A DNA stretch of 64,000 bases from JAEUIG01 sp046349775 (GTDB taxonomy: Bacteria > Planctomycetota > Planctomycetia > Planctomycetales > Planctomycetaceae). The number at the start of each line of letters is the position of its first letter. The stretch's first letter is position 1. The stretch spans positions 13,260-77,259 of the forward strand of contig JAXMBS010000020.1 of the NCBI GenBank assembly GCA_046349775.1. Direction: 5' to 3'. The notes under the pieces are model-generated. The model worked only from the letters and a program-made list of their open reading frames with translations. It ran no database searches and was not told the DNA's origin. The translations under genes were made by a program, and so were the position numbers. Positions 44,241 to 53,831 of this stretch are shown piece by piece.

Positions 44241-45506
44241 TTACTGTCCGCCCGTCGGCGCCTGCAATTCCGGCAGCAGGTGCCCTAGCTTGTCGCGCTT
44301 GGTCTGCAGGTACTTTTCGCGGCGCGGATGGTACGGGGCCACGAGCTTCACCTGCTCGACGACCCGCAGCCCCACCCAGCTTTCGAACATGTCGATTGCC
44401 TCGCGCTTGCGGACGTTGTTCGTCAATAGCCGGACGTCGCGCAGCCCCAGGTCCTTCAGAATCTGCAGCCCGACCATGTAGTCGCGTTCATCCGCTTTGA
44501 AGCCGAGCCGGTGATTGGCTTCGACGGTGTCCAGTCCTTCATCCTGCAGTTCGTATGCCTTCAGTTTGGCGACCAGGCCGATCCCGCGCCCTTCCTGCGG
44601 CAGGTAGACGACGGCGCCGACCCCCTCCTGGTGAATCATGTCCATTGCCATGTGCAGTTGGTCGCCGCAGTCGCACCGCAGGGAGTCGATCAGGTCGCCG
44701 GTAAAGCACGAGGAGTGCATCCGCACGAGCGGCGCCGGCACGGAGGACAGATCCCCCCATACGATCGCCAGCGGCGGCTCTTGCGCCTCATGTTCGACAC
44801 GGTAAGCAATCACCCGTGGAGCACCATAGTGCTGCGTGGGAATGTCGACCGCGACCATCCGGTGCACGAGTTGCTCGCGCAGTTGCCGGTGCTGGATGAT
44901 CTCGGCGATCGAGACGATCGGAATGTTGTGCTTCTCCGACATCTCGCGCAGTTCCTCGGCGTCGGCCATGCCGTGCCCGCGCTGGCTGAGGATTTCGATC
45001 AGGCAACCGACCGGGCGCTGGCCGGCCATTTTCAGGAGATCGATCACCGCCTCGGTATGGCCGGCGCGGCGCAGGACACCCCCTTCGCGCGCCAGCAGCG
45101 GGGCAATGTGGCCGGGTTGGACGAACTCCGCCGCCGTACCGTGCGGATCCGCCAGGGCCTGCAGCGTCTGTGCGCGGGCCGCTGCGCTCACTCCTGTGCC
45201 GCTGTCGCGATGATCGATCGACACCAGGAACGGCGTCTGATGCGGGGAGGTGTTCGCTTCCGGATCGACCATCGGACGCAGCCGCAACCGGTCGGCGATT
45301 TCGCGCGTCAGCGGAGCACAGAGCACTCCCGCCCCCTGCCGCAGCATGAAATTCACCATCTCGGGAGTGATGGTTTCTGCCGCGCAGATCAGATCCCCCT
45401 CGTTTTCCCGTTCCTGGGCGTCGACGACAATCACCAACTTGCCGGAGCGCAGGGCCGCAAGCGCCTGTTCCAGGGGAGCGGACGGTTTCGCAACTTGTTC
45501 GGTCAT
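44241..45506 (-). CDS. ribBA: Bifunctional riboflavin enzyme RibBA
   Basis: A 421-residue fusion from the ATG at 45506 (MTEQVAKPSAPLEQ). The N-terminal half is DHBP synthase (VIVVDAQERENEGDLICAAE, TPEMVNFMLRQGAGV, DHRDSGTGVSAAARA, GHTEAVIDLLKMAG). The C-terminal half is GTP cyclohydrolase II: VRMHSSCFTGDLIDSLRCDC with the zinc Cys triad, YLPQEGRGIGLVAKLKAYEL and LTNNVRKREAI. Together they supply both precursors of lumazine. Ends PELQAPTGGQ. Convergent with the ribosomal gene cluster. Confidence 0.95.
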   Translation of the reverse strand: MTEQVAKPSAPLEQALAALRSGKLVIVVDAQERENEGDLICAAETITPEMVNFMLRQGAGVLCAPLTREIADRLRLRPMVDPEANTSPHQTPFLVSIDHRDSGTGVSAAARAQTLQALADPHGTAAEFVQPGHIAPLLAREGGVLRRAGHTEAVIDLLKMAGQRPVGCLIEILSQRGHGMADAEELREMSEKHNIPIVSIAEIIQHRQLREQLVHRMVAVDIPTQHYGAPRVIAYRVEHEAQEPPLAIVWGDLSSVPAPLVRMHSSCFTGDLIDSLRCDCGDQLHMAMDMIHQEGVGAVVYLPQEGRGIGLVAKLKAYELQDEGLDTVEANHRLGFKADERDYMVGLQILKDLGLRDVRLLTNNVRKREAIDMFESWVGLRVVEQVKLVAPYHPRREKYLQTKRDKLGHLLPELQAPTGGQ

Positions 45507-45566
45507 GCCCTCAATCATCTTCGACGCCGGAACACGGCGTCAACTGCGTGGGTGATCGGTCGCCGG

Positions 45567-46214
45567 TCATCGGTGATCGGCGGTGGCCTCCCCGGCAGGC
45601 TGACGTGTAGTCCACCGGGCCACAAGTTGCCGCGCCGCGTGTCCGCGATGGCCGAACCGGGCCGTCTCCTCATCATTGAGTTCAGCCAGCGTGCGACCCA
45701 ACCCTTCAACTTCAAAGAGCACGTCATAACCGAACCCGCCGCTGCCGGCTGGCTCTGTGCGCATTTGCCCACGGCATTCGCCGGTGGCCTCCACGACAAT
45801 CTGCCCATCGGGGTGAGCGATCGCCAGATGACATCGGAAACAGGCCGTCCGATCTGCGGGTGCGACGTCCTGCAACTCTTGCAGCAGTTTCACCCGGTTT
45901 TCGGCCATCGACGCCCGTTCCCCTGCGTACCGCGCCGACCGCACCCCGGGTGCGCCCCGCAGCGCGTCGACGAACAATCCGGTGTCGTCGCTCAGCACGC
46001 ACTCTCCCAGTCGTCGTGCATAGGAAATGGCCTTGCCCCGCGCGTTATCGGCGAGCGAATCGGCCTCCTCGGGCGCCGCCGGCATTATCGAACACACCTC
46101 CGACAAACCGACGATTTCCACGTGCAGCGGGGCCAGGAGCGATTTCAATTCCCGCAGCTTGTGCGGGTTCGTGGTCGCGATGACGATGCGGCGGCAGGTG
46201 AGGTTTGCAGACAT
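45567..46214 (-). CDS. rdgB: XTP/dITP pyrophosphatase RdgB (HAM1)
   Basis: A 215-residue protein from the ATG at 46214. IVIATTNPHKLRELKSLLAP opens the HAM1 fold; DSLADNARGKAISYARRLGE, VLSDDTGLFVDALRGAPGVR and SARYAGE follow, then GSGGFGYDVLFEVEGLGRTL with the substrate site. It removes deaminated purine nucleotides. It lies 60 bases from the riboflavin gene on the same strand. The usual F in the ADNA region is replaced; catalysis should be intact. Confidence 0.93.
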   Translation of the reverse strand: MSANLTCRRIVIATTNPHKLRELKSLLAPLHVEIVGLSEVCSIMPAAPEEADSLADNARGKAISYARRLGECVLSDDTGLFVDALRGAPGVRSARYAGERASMAENRVKLLQELQDVAPADRTACFRCHLAIAHPDGQIVVEATGECRGQMRTEPAGSGGFGYDVLFEVEGLGRTLAELNDEETARFGHRGHAARQLVARWTTRQPAGEATADHR

Positions 46215-46356
46215 AGGGAGGCTGTATTCCAGCGTGATAGCCACGCCCCGGCAACCATTCGCCGGGATTCGACCCTTCCAGTCCGTTCTGGTAGATTTGC
46301 TGTGAACAACAACCGCACGCAGATCCAGCGGGCATCAGGGAGCGCAGGAGCACAAC

Positions 46357-46845
46357 GTGTCGATTCCGAGACTGCTCAACGAATATCAGAACGGTCCGCT
46401 GCTTCTCCGCGGCACTCTGTCCGGCATGTCGAGTAAGGATCTGGACGCTGCGCCGATTGCCGGTGCGTGGTCGACCCGGCAGGTAATTTGCCATTTGGCC
46501 GACGCCGAGTTGCTGTATGCAGATCGCTTCAAGCGGATCATCGCTGAAGACAATCCGCCGCTGCGCTCGATGAACCCCGATCTGTTCGTAGCGCGGCTGG
46601 CGTGCGGCGAGCGGGACCTGGTCGTCGAAGTGGAAACGATCGACGTCGTGCGGCGGCACATGTCGGGCATTCTACAGGCGCTCCCCGAGTCCGCTTTTCA
46701 GCGCACCGGCGTGCACTCTGAGGATGGCCCGCTCACGCTGCAGACGCTGCTGGAGCGGATCACGCGGCACATTCCGCATCATGCACGGAAGATCATGGAG
46801 AAGCGGCGGGCGCTGGGACTCAACATCGAAATCGCAGGACTGTAA
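46357..46845 (+). CDS. DinB/YfiT-like protein
   Basis: A 162-residue four-helix-bundle protein with a GTG start. AGAWSTRQVICHLADAELLY, DRFKRIIAEDNPPLRSMNPD and TRHIPHHARKIMEKRRAL provide the His residues of the DinB metal site. Family members are metal-dependent hydrolase- or thiol-transferase-like; substrate unknown. It is followed within 14 bases by a monooxygenase-like gene. Confidence 0.82.
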   Translation: MSIPRLLNEYQNGPLLLRGTLSGMSSKDLDAAPIAGAWSTRQVICHLADAELLYADRFKRIIAEDNPPLRSMNPDLFVARLACGERDLVVEVETIDVVRRHMSGILQALPESAFQRTGVHSEDGPLTLQTLLERITRHIPHHARKIMEKRRALGLNIEIAGL

Positions 46846-46859
46846 GACGGAGCCAGCCG

Positions 46860-47147
46860 ATGCATTGCCTGAATGTGATTCTGACGGTCAAGAACGAGGC
46901 CGACGTGCCGAAGGTCCGCGGCCTGCTGACCGAGTGCGGCCGGCTCTCGCGACAGGAAGCCGGCTGCCTCCGTTACGAGGCGTGCCATTCTCGCAGCGAT
47001 CCCAAAGTGTTCATGCTGTGCGAGCGCTGGGCCACGGAGGCCGACTGGCTGGAGCACCGCAAACAACGGGCCTACTTGGAGATCTACCAGCCCCAGGTCA
47101 TTCCCCTGGTTGACCGTGTGCCGCATCCGTCATACCTGCTGGAGTAG
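46860..47147 (+). CDS. Antibiotic-biosynthesis-monooxygenase (ABM) family protein
   Basis: A 95-residue dimeric alpha-beta barrel protein: NVILTVKNEADVPKVRGLLT, SRQEAGCLRYEACHSRSDP and FMLCERWATEADWLEHRKQR. ABM/YgiN-like proteins are quinol monooxygenases or heme-free small oxygenases. The gene is tightly downstream of the DinB gene, suggesting a small operon. Function not further inferable. Confidence 0.85.
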   Translation: MHCLNVILTVKNEADVPKVRGLLTECGRLSRQEAGCLRYEACHSRSDPKVFMLCERWATEADWLEHRKQRAYLEIYQPQVIPLVDRVPHPSYLLE

Positions 47148-47172
47148 CGGACGGTTGCACAGACGACGCGGC

Positions 47173-47325
47173 GGGGACGCAGATTGCGCAGATTCCAGAG
47201 ATTGTCGCAGATTGGTTTCACGTGAAACGGACTTGCTGTTGATGTTCAGGCCTCAGCCTGCCGCGGTCGCTCGAGTTGGTTGCGCATCTGCGCTGATCTC
47301 TGAAACTCGCGTGCCTCCGCGTCCC
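47173..47325. repeat. Inverted phrase repeat around the candidate parS
   Basis: GGGGACGCAGATTGCGCAGA and TTCCAGAGATT on the left are echoed on the right in inverse orientation by TTGCGCATCTGCGCTGATCT and CTGAAACTCGCG, CCTCCGCGTCCC. The parS-like palindrome lies between the arms. Confidence 0.5.
47215..47228. other. Candidate parS centromere site
   Basis: GTTTCACGTGAAAC is a perfect 14-base palindrome identical to the core of the bacterial ParB-binding site parS. It lies in the spacer before dus. parA/parB are not in the window, so the role is inferred from the motif only. Confidence 0.6.
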
Positions 47326-47345
47326 AGTTTTGCCCCGCGCACGTC

Positions 47346-48443
47346 ATGGTAGAGCTTGCAGATATGACGGCGCCCCCCCGGCCGGCGTTCCCGCCGCCAT
47401 TGCGATACGGGACGCTGAAACTGGAAACGCGATATCTGCTGTCGCCGCTGGCGGGATTTACGAACCTGCCGTTTCGGCGGATCTGCCGCGAACTCGGGGG
47501 CGTGGGCCTCGCCACGACCGACCTGGTGAGTGCGCGCGGGTTGCTTGCCGGCAACGATAAGTCACTGCAATTGATCGAGACTTGTCCGGAGGACCGGCCG
47601 TTTGCGGTGCAGATTTTTGGAGACGACCCGGCCGTGATGCGGGACGCGGCGCAGTTGCTTGCAGCGCGGGGCGTTGACTCGATCGACATCAACATGGGCT
47701 GCCCGGTCGCTCGCATCACCCAGGGAGGGGCGGGCTCGGCCATGATGTGCCGGACTGCAGAGACGATTGGCCTCGTACAGGCCGTTGTCGAGTCGGTCGG
47801 CATCCCGGTGACTGTCAAGATGCGGCTCGGCTGGGACGAGACGCAGCTCACGGCGCCGCAGTTCGCCCGCGAGTTTGAGCAGATCGGCATTGCCGCCGTG
47901 GCCATCCACGGCCGGACGCGCGCCCAGGGGTTCCGCGGATCGGTCAATCGCGCGGGGATTCGCCGTGTTGTCGAAGCGGTCGAGCGCATCCCGGTGATCG
48001 GCAATGGCGACGTCCGCAGCGTGGCGGACGCCGCAACGATGTTGCGCGAGACCGGCTGCTGCGGAGTTTCCATCGGGCGCGGCGCCCTCGCTAACCCGTG
48101 GATTTTCCGGCAGCTCGCCGCATGGGAAGCGACCGGTCATTACGAGCCGGCCGGCACATTCGACGAGCGGATCGGACTCATGGTCCGGCAGTACGGCTAT
48201 CTCGCGGCCCGTCACGGTGCCGAACGCGCCCTGCGGGCCTACCGTAAGATGGCCCACTGGTACCTCAAAGGGTTGCGGGTGCGTGCGGCGCTGCGGCACC
48301 AGTTTCAGTTGATCACGACGCGCGACGAGTTCGACGCACTGATCGTGCAGGTGCGGGTTGAAGGCCCTGTGACCGGGGACCGGCACGGCGTGCTTCGCGA
48401 TGTCAGCGTCCCGGTCCCGGCCGGTCCGGTGGAACGCTGGTAG
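47346..48443 (+). CDS. dus: tRNA-dihydrouridine synthase
   Basis: A 365-residue FMN enzyme: RYLLSPLAGFTNLPFRRICR, PFAVQIFGDDPAVMRDAAQL, GVDSIDINMGCPVARITQGG with the catalytic Cys, VTVKMRLGWDETQLTAPQFA, AVAIHGRTRAQGFRGSVNRA and PVIGNGDVRSVADA. It reduces uridine in tRNA D-loops. A second start at 47364 (MTAPPRP) is equally possible. Closest in style to DusB-type proteins. Confidence 0.93.
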   Translation: MVELADMTAPPRPAFPPPLRYGTLKLETRYLLSPLAGFTNLPFRRICRELGGVGLATTDLVSARGLLAGNDKSLQLIETCPEDRPFAVQIFGDDPAVMRDAAQLLAARGVDSIDINMGCPVARITQGGAGSAMMCRTAETIGLVQAVVESVGIPVTVKMRLGWDETQLTAPQFAREFEQIGIAAVAIHGRTRAQGFRGSVNRAGIRRVVEAVERIPVIGNGDVRSVADAATMLRETGCCGVSIGRGALANPWIFRQLAAWEATGHYEPAGTFDERIGLMVRQYGYLAARHGAERALRAYRKMAHWYLKGLRVRAALRHQFQLITTRDEFDALIVQVRVEGPVTGDRHGVLRDVSVPVPAGPVERW

Positions 48444-48446
48444 CGA

Positions 48447-50205
48447 TCAATACCCGGCGGCGCAGCCGTCTTTCCGCGGATCGGTGCCGCCCTGCAGGAC
48501 ACCGTGCTCGTGGTCGATCAGGATCCCCTGATACCCGCCGAACGAGCCGGGGGACCGGACGATCTGATGGCCGCGCTCCTGCAGGGCCTTGATCGTGGCT
48601 TCGGAAATGCCGGACTCGACGGCCACCTTGCCGCCATCGGGGTCCATCGGATGTCCGGTGGGGGTCTGTGAACCGAGGTGACGCACGCGCGCCGCGTCGC
48701 CGGCCTCCTGTACGTTCATCCCGAAATCGATCATGTTCACCAGGATCTGGACGTGCCCCTGCGGCTGCATGTCGCCCCCCATCACGCCGAAGCAGAGCCA
48801 CGGCCGGCCCTCACGCGTTGCCATCGCCGGAATGATCGTGTGGAACGGCCGCTTGTGCGGTTGCAGGCTGTTGACGTGCGCTTCGTCGAGTGCAAATGAC
48901 GCCCCCCGGTTCTGTAGCACGAAACCGAGATTGCCGGGCGTGACCTGCGACCCGAAGTTGGCGAAGTTGCTCTGGATGAACGAGCAGCAGTTGCGGTCCT
49001 TGTCGACGACCGACAGGTACACCGTGTCCCCCTGTTCCAGACGCGGGTTGCCCGGTGCGACGCCGGTGGCGGCCTTGTTGGGATCGATTCGCTTGCGCTG
49101 CTGGGCGGCGTAGGTCTTGGAGATCAGCCGGTCGATCGGCTGATCGGGCGACAGCGCAGGGTCGGCGTAGTACGTTGCCCGATCGGCGAAAGCGAGCTTC
49201 TTGGCTTCCACCAACAGGTGCACGTACTCAGGGCTGCCCCGGCCCATCTTGGCGACGTCGTAAGCCTCGAGAATATTGAGCATCTCCAGCGCGGCGATGC
49301 CCTGGCCGTTGGGGGGCAATTCCCACACGTCGTATCCACGGTAGTGAGTCGATACGGGCGACACCCAGTCGCTCTTGTGATCTGCGAAGTCCTTCATCGA
49401 GAACTTGCCGCCGTTGGCGTCGCTGAACGCCACGATCCGCTGCGCGATGGAACCGCGATAAAATGCGTCGCGGCCGCCGGCGGCGATCATCCGGTACGTC
49501 GCAGCGAGATTCGGATTGCGGAAGATTTCGCCGATCTGCGGCGGGCGGCCGTCGATCAGCCACGTGGCCGTCGAGTCCGGCCATTTCATGAAGGCCTGCT
49601 CGGTCCCTTCCCAGTTGCCGGCGATGATTTCGCTGACGGGAAAGCCCTCGGTTGCGTACCGGATGGCCGGCGCCAGCAAGTCCGCGAGCGATTTCGTGCC
49701 GAAGCGGTTCCGCAATTCGGCCCAGCCGTCGACGCAGCCGGGGACCGACCAGCACAAGGGGCCCTCGTCGGGGATTTCCGACAGGCCGAGGTCGCGAAAC
49801 ACGCCGATGTTCAGGGCGTAGGGGCTGCGGCCCGAGGCATTGAGTCCGTACAACTGCTTGGACATCCCAATAGATCACGAACAGGTCGCCGCCGATCCCG
49901 CAACTCATCGGTTCGACGACGCCGAGCATGGCGTTCGCAGCGATGGCCGCATCGACGGCATTTCCACCGGCTTTAAGTACGTCCAGTCCGGCCTGGGACG
50001 CGAGCGGCTGACTGGTCGCGACGATTCCGTGCTGGGCGATGACGGCGGACCGGGACTACTGCGGATTCCTGGCGGGGCGGTCGTACTCGGCGGCGCAGAG
50101 CGTGCGGCCGACGGGGAGAATCAGGAATCGGTCCGGCACAACAGCGTCTCCGCCGAGGACGAAGAGCACCAGAAGAATTCGTTGCAGCCACTCTCGAAAC
50201 AGCAT
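48447..50205 (-). CDS. ggt: Gamma-glutamyltransferase (frameshifted N-terminal part)
   Basis: A protein of about 585 residues broken by two frame changes (near 50055 and 49865). A signal peptide-like start MLFREWLQRILLVLFVLGG at 50205 is followed by HGIVATSQPLASQAGLDVLK, AGGNAVDAAIAANAMLGVVE, PMSCGIGGDLFVIYWD, then KQLYGLNASGRSPYALNIG. The catalytic Thr lies in QGDTVYLSVVDKDRN. PNGQGIAALEMLNILEAYDV and VMGGDMQPQGHVQILVNMID complete the family signature. It transfers or hydrolyses gamma-glutamyl groups in the periplasm and self-cleaves at that Thr. Confidence 0.88.
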
Positions 50206-50429
50206 CTCGGCGCTCCGCGGTCAGTTCTCACGATCGCCGGCGGGAATACGCCTGTCGCCGACTCATCGGCCAGTGTGGCGGATTGCGTGGAGCGTGGCAA
50301 CGCATAGCCGCAGGGGTTTGCGTGCTGCCTCGGTAGCCGTGTGCAACGCTTGCTCCGTCTCTGTCTGGATGGTTACAACGGTGCCGTACGGGGACGCCTC
50401 GTCACTGGAAAAGTTCAGGAGACAGCTCG

Positions 50430-50876
50430 ATGATCGCTGCCGGCATGTTTGTGTTGCATTTTGTGGTCACCTGCGTGATGGCCGGCATCATGTGGTTTGT
50501 GCAGATCGTGTACTACCCGAACCTGGCGGTCGTCGGCCGGGAATCGTTCGTGTTCTACCAGCAGGAACACGTGCGGCGCGTGACCGTCGTCGCCTGGACG
50601 ATGTTGTTCCTGGAACTGATCAGCGGAATTGTCCTCGTGTGCCTGCGGCATGCTCCCTGGATCTGGGCAGGACTCCTGGTGAACATCGTGCTGCTGCTCG
50701 GCATCTGGTGGTCGACGTTTTTCGTCCAGGTGCCGTTGCATCACCTGCTGGAGCAGGGGTGGGACGAGGCGGCGCATACGCGGCTGGTGCGGACGAACTG
50801 GTTTCGCACGGTGGTGTATACAGTGCGCGGTGCGGTCATCATCCCGATCCTGCTGGCTTCGCTGCAACCGGTATGA
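50430..50876 (+). CDS. Four-helix integral membrane protein
   Basis: A 148-residue protein with four hydrophobic segments: FVLHFVVTCVMAGIMWFVQI, VVAWTMLFLELISGIVLVCL, WIWAGLLVNIVLLLGIWWST and a C-terminal one. Conserved-looking charged loops (YYPNLAVVGRESFVFYQQEH, RTNWFRTVVYTVRG) are distinctive. An AGGAG ribosome site is 10 bases before the ATG. Function unknown. Confidence 0.75.
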   Translation: MIAAGMFVLHFVVTCVMAGIMWFVQIVYYPNLAVVGRESFVFYQQEHVRRVTVVAWTMLFLELISGIVLVCLRHAPWIWAGLLVNIVLLLGIWWSTFFVQVPLHHLLEQGWDEAAHTRLVRTNWFRTVVYTVRGAVIIPILLASLQPV

Positions 50877-50981
50877 GGGACGCCGGATGCCGCGGGGATT
50901 GCGGTCCCCGGCATTCGCGTTGTGCCAACTAAAACGCCCCGCGCCAGGCGCAGGGCGTCAGGTTTACGGGCGTCGTCGGGA

Positions 50982-52220
50982 TCAGCCGGCGAGCAGCACG
51001 CGGTGCATCTCCTCGATGCTGGTGATGCCGGCGAGCACCTTGTTGACGGCGGATTGTTCCAGGGTCTGCATCCCCTTGCCCCGCGAAAGATCGCGGATTT
51101 CGAGGTTGGAGCGCTTGTTGAGGATCGCTTCGCGCACTTCGGTGTCGACGGGCATGATTTCGAATACGCCGGTGCGGCCCATGTAGCCGGTATTGAAGTT
51201 GGCGCCGGACGGGATCCCGCGCACCAGCTCGATGCTGCCACACTGATCGGGATTCAGTCCCAGAATCTGCGCCGTGGCATGATCGGGGTGATATTTCTCC
51301 CGGTCCTTGGTGCAGACCTTCCGTAGCAGTCGCTGTGCGATCACGCAGTTGAGACTGTCGGCGATGAACATCGGCGGCAACTCGAACTCCCGGAACAAGT
51401 CGACCGTGGCGGCGGTGTCCCCGGCGTGCAGTGTGCTGAGCACTTGCGTCCCGGTGAGTGCCGCCCGCGCGGCGATATGGGCCGTCTCGGCATCACGGAT
51501 TTCCCCGACCATAATGACGTTCGGATCCTGCCGCAGCACACCGCGGAGCGCTTCCACGAACCCGAAGCCGATTTTGGCGTCCGTCTGGATCTGATTGACG
51601 CCTTCGATGCGGCGTTCGACCGGATCCTCAATTGTGACCATCGACCGCCCGGGATGATTCAGAAGGCTGAGACAGGCGTAGGTGGTGGTGCTCTTGCCGC
51701 TGCCCACGGGTCCCACGCTGAGCAGCATCCCGCTGGGCGCCTTGACCGCCTTGTTCAGCACTTCCAGTTGTTGCGGTTCGAAACCCAATTCCTCCAGCGC
51801 AGTGAGCTTCGTGTCGTCGGGCATCAGTCGCAGGACGAGCCGTTCGCCGTAAATCGTCGGGCCACTGCCGACGCGGACGTCGCGCTGATGCTTGAGAACC
51901 GAGCTGCTGATATGTCCGTCCTGGCACAGCCGGCGTTCGGTGATATCCATACCGGCCATGAGCTTCAGCCGCGAGATGACCTGCGGCGCGGTCTGCGCCG
52001 TGAGGGTCAACACGTCGTGCAGGATGCCGTCAACGCGGAGCCGGACGTGCAAGCCGTCGGGACGCGGGTCGAAGTGAAGGTCGGTGGCGCCGATTTCAAA
52101 GGCGCGTTCGAGGAGCAGGTCCACCAGCGGGCCCGGACCGACGACGTCGGCCAGTTCTCGCAATTCCTGCTGGAGGGCCGTCTGACGATGTTCGGAACGT
52201 GGGGCAGCGGCGGCGCTCAT
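50982..52220 (-). CDS. GspE/PilB-type secretion ATPase lacking the N-terminal MshEN domain
   Basis: A 412-residue ATPase: ATDLHFDPRPDGLHVRLRVD, Walker A SVGPVGSGKSTTTYAC, VTIEDPVERRIEGVNQIQ, VLRQDPNVIMVGEIRDAETA and ALTGTQVLSTLHAGDTAATV. The four-cysteine zinc region has few Cys (CTKDREKYHPDHA and DQCGSI), and the N-terminal domain of PilB is missing. It starts with ATG overlapping the stop of the STAS gene by four bases, so the two are cotranslated. It may serve a type II or IV system or a planctomycete-specific machine; no other pil/gsp gene is here. Confidence 0.85.
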   Translation of the reverse strand: MSAAAAPRSEHRQTALQQELRELADVVGPGPLVDLLLERAFEIGATDLHFDPRPDGLHVRLRVDGILHDVLTLTAQTAPQVISRLKLMAGMDITERRLCQDGHISSSVLKHQRDVRVGSGPTIYGERLVLRLMPDDTKLTALEELGFEPQQLEVLNKAVKAPSGMLLSVGPVGSGKSTTTYACLSLLNHPGRSMVTIEDPVERRIEGVNQIQTDAKIGFGFVEALRGVLRQDPNVIMVGEIRDAETAHIAARAALTGTQVLSTLHAGDTAATVDLFREFELPPMFIADSLNCVIAQRLLRKVCTKDREKYHPDHATAQILGLNPDQCGSIELVRGIPSGANFNTGYMGRTGVFEIMPVDTEVREAILNKRSNLEIRDLSRGKGMQTLEQSAVNKVLAGITSIEEMHRVLLAG

Positions 52221-52998
52221 ACCTGGGCGTCCTTCAAGCGAAAGAGAGGTGAATCATTTGCGGCACTTTTCTCAGCAGCGGGCTGGGCGCTGTCCTGTTT
52301 GGCGGGGGGCGTCGCGGCACCGCCCGCGGGGGGCAGCTTCGAGTATCCGGCGAATGCAATCGCCACGCCGGCCACCGCCGCCAGTCCGCCCACGATGCGG
52401 CCCCAGCTTCGCTCCTTGATCACCGAAACGAATCCCAGAACCGCGGCGACTCCTCCACCGAGCAAGCCGGCCACAATCAAATCGCGATTGATCAGCCGGC
52501 CCTGAAACCGCCATCGCGAGCGAAACCCCGGCCGCCACGGCGCAGTTGCCGACAACACCGCCAGCAGCGGGAATCCCGTCGCCGCGTCGCCGGCCATGCC
52601 GCCCCGATCAAAACTGCTGCCGCCGCTGGGACCGGAAATGCCGAGCTTCCGCAGACCGTCCTCATAGGTGGTGACGATGGTCCACACCTTGTCGAGTCCG
52701 GCCAGTCGCAACACTTCCTGCGGCATGCCGCCGCCGCAGACGACGACGACCTTGCCGCCGCCGTTCTGCACGGCTTTCCAGACGCGCACGACCAGCGCCA
52801 CGAGCGCGCTGCCCATGTACTCCAACCGGGACAAGTCGATCAGCCAGGCCGGGTGCTCTGGCCGTTGACGCTGGCGATTAGTTCGTTGCCGACGCGGTCG
52901 ATGTCGCCCCAAGCTGCGCTCCCCATCTCGGGATCGAGCCTGAGTACGGCATGGGAGCGCGCCATCTCCAGGCGATACCCTTGCGTGACGGAAGCCAC
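52217..52998 (-). CDS. STAS-domain membrane protein (one frameshift)
   Basis: From a GTG at 52998 with GGAGGT 9 bases upstream: ASVTQGYRLEMARSHAVLRL, GSAAWGDIDRVGNELIASVN, then after a slip near 52860 WLIDLSRLEYMGSALVALVV, KVVVVCGGGMPQEVLRLAGL and KVWTIVTTYEDGLRKLG. This is an anti-anti-sigma STAS fold; the expected Ser of the GSALV loop is present. A membrane part follows: DLIVAGLLGGGVAAVLGFVS and IVGGLAAVAGVAIAFAGYSK. The translational overlap with the GspE-type ATPase suggests a common complex. Confidence 0.75.
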
Positions 52999-53105
52999 TG
53001 CAGTTACCTCCGCGAAAGCGTTGCAGTCCTCTGAGATGTGCCCGCGGCAGCGCCGCACGCCCGTCATTTCACGGAGATCGCGACCGAAACGCAAGTCTGC
53101 GCGAG

Positions 53106-53140
53106 CAGGAATCAGGAATCAGAATTCAGGATTCAGGAAT
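53106..53140. repeat. Tandem GAATCAG-type phrase repeat
   Basis: Five degenerate copies of (G)AATCAG(G) between the STAS gene and thpR. Confidence 0.55.
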
Positions 53141-53216
53141 AAAAAGTCTGATGCGTTGACGATGAGAATATCCATTGGCGCACGCACGGCAGTATTCTGT
53201 GATTATCTGTGAAAGA

Positions 53217-53781
53217 ATGACTGCTCCGACCGCACTCCGTTGTTTCTTTGCAATTCACATTCCGTGTCCACCGGAATTGGCGCGGGTGCTCAAGGAACTT
53301 GGCCGACTGGGGTCCGCCGTCAAAGCCAGCTCGCCGCGCGGCCTGCATTGCACGCTGAAATTCCTGGGGCCGACGGCGCCGGCGACTGCCGCAGCACTGG
53401 GGAGCAGCTATGACCGCCGTTTCCGGCAGCCCTCCGTTTTCCGTGGAGCTACGCGGAATCGGCGGCGCGTTACCTGTGCAGATCGTCCGTCGGTTGTCTG
53501 GGCCGGATTGTCCGCGGCGGGAACTTTCCGACCTGCAGGTCCGCGTTGAATCGCTGGCGTCCGAGTTCGGCTACGCACCGGAAATCCGACCCTTCCACCC
53601 TCACGTCACTCTGGCCCGCGTGAAGCATCGTCCGCCCCCCGCGCTGCAACAGCTTCTCAGTGAGCACGCGGCGACGGAGTGGGGACACTGCGAGGTCGCG
53701 AGCGTGGAACTGTTCCAGTCGACGCTCACTCCGGGCGGCTCGCAATACAAAGTCTTGTCGCACGCTTCCCTGAATCGCTGA
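53217..53781 (+). CDS. thpR: RNA 2',3'-cyclic phosphodiesterase ThpR (frameshifted)
   Basis: A 2H phosphoesterase of about 188 residues. LRCFFAIHIPCPPELARVLK and GLHCTLKFLGPT contain the first H-x-T-L; PFHPHVTLARVKH the second. The frame slips near 53400 and 53440. The C-terminal VELFQSTLTPGGSQYKVLSH is the family ending. It hydrolyses 2',3'-cyclic phosphates; the old name is LigT. The start is the ATG in AAGAATG. Confidence 0.85.
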
Positions 53782-53831
53782 AGTTGCGAAACCGCAGGCG
53801 AGCGACAGCGCCGAAACTCGCGCTAAGATCG

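Noticed and set aside
44511..46436. 641-residue plus-strand open frame
   Set aside because: Antisense of ribBA and rdgB, both of which are certain.
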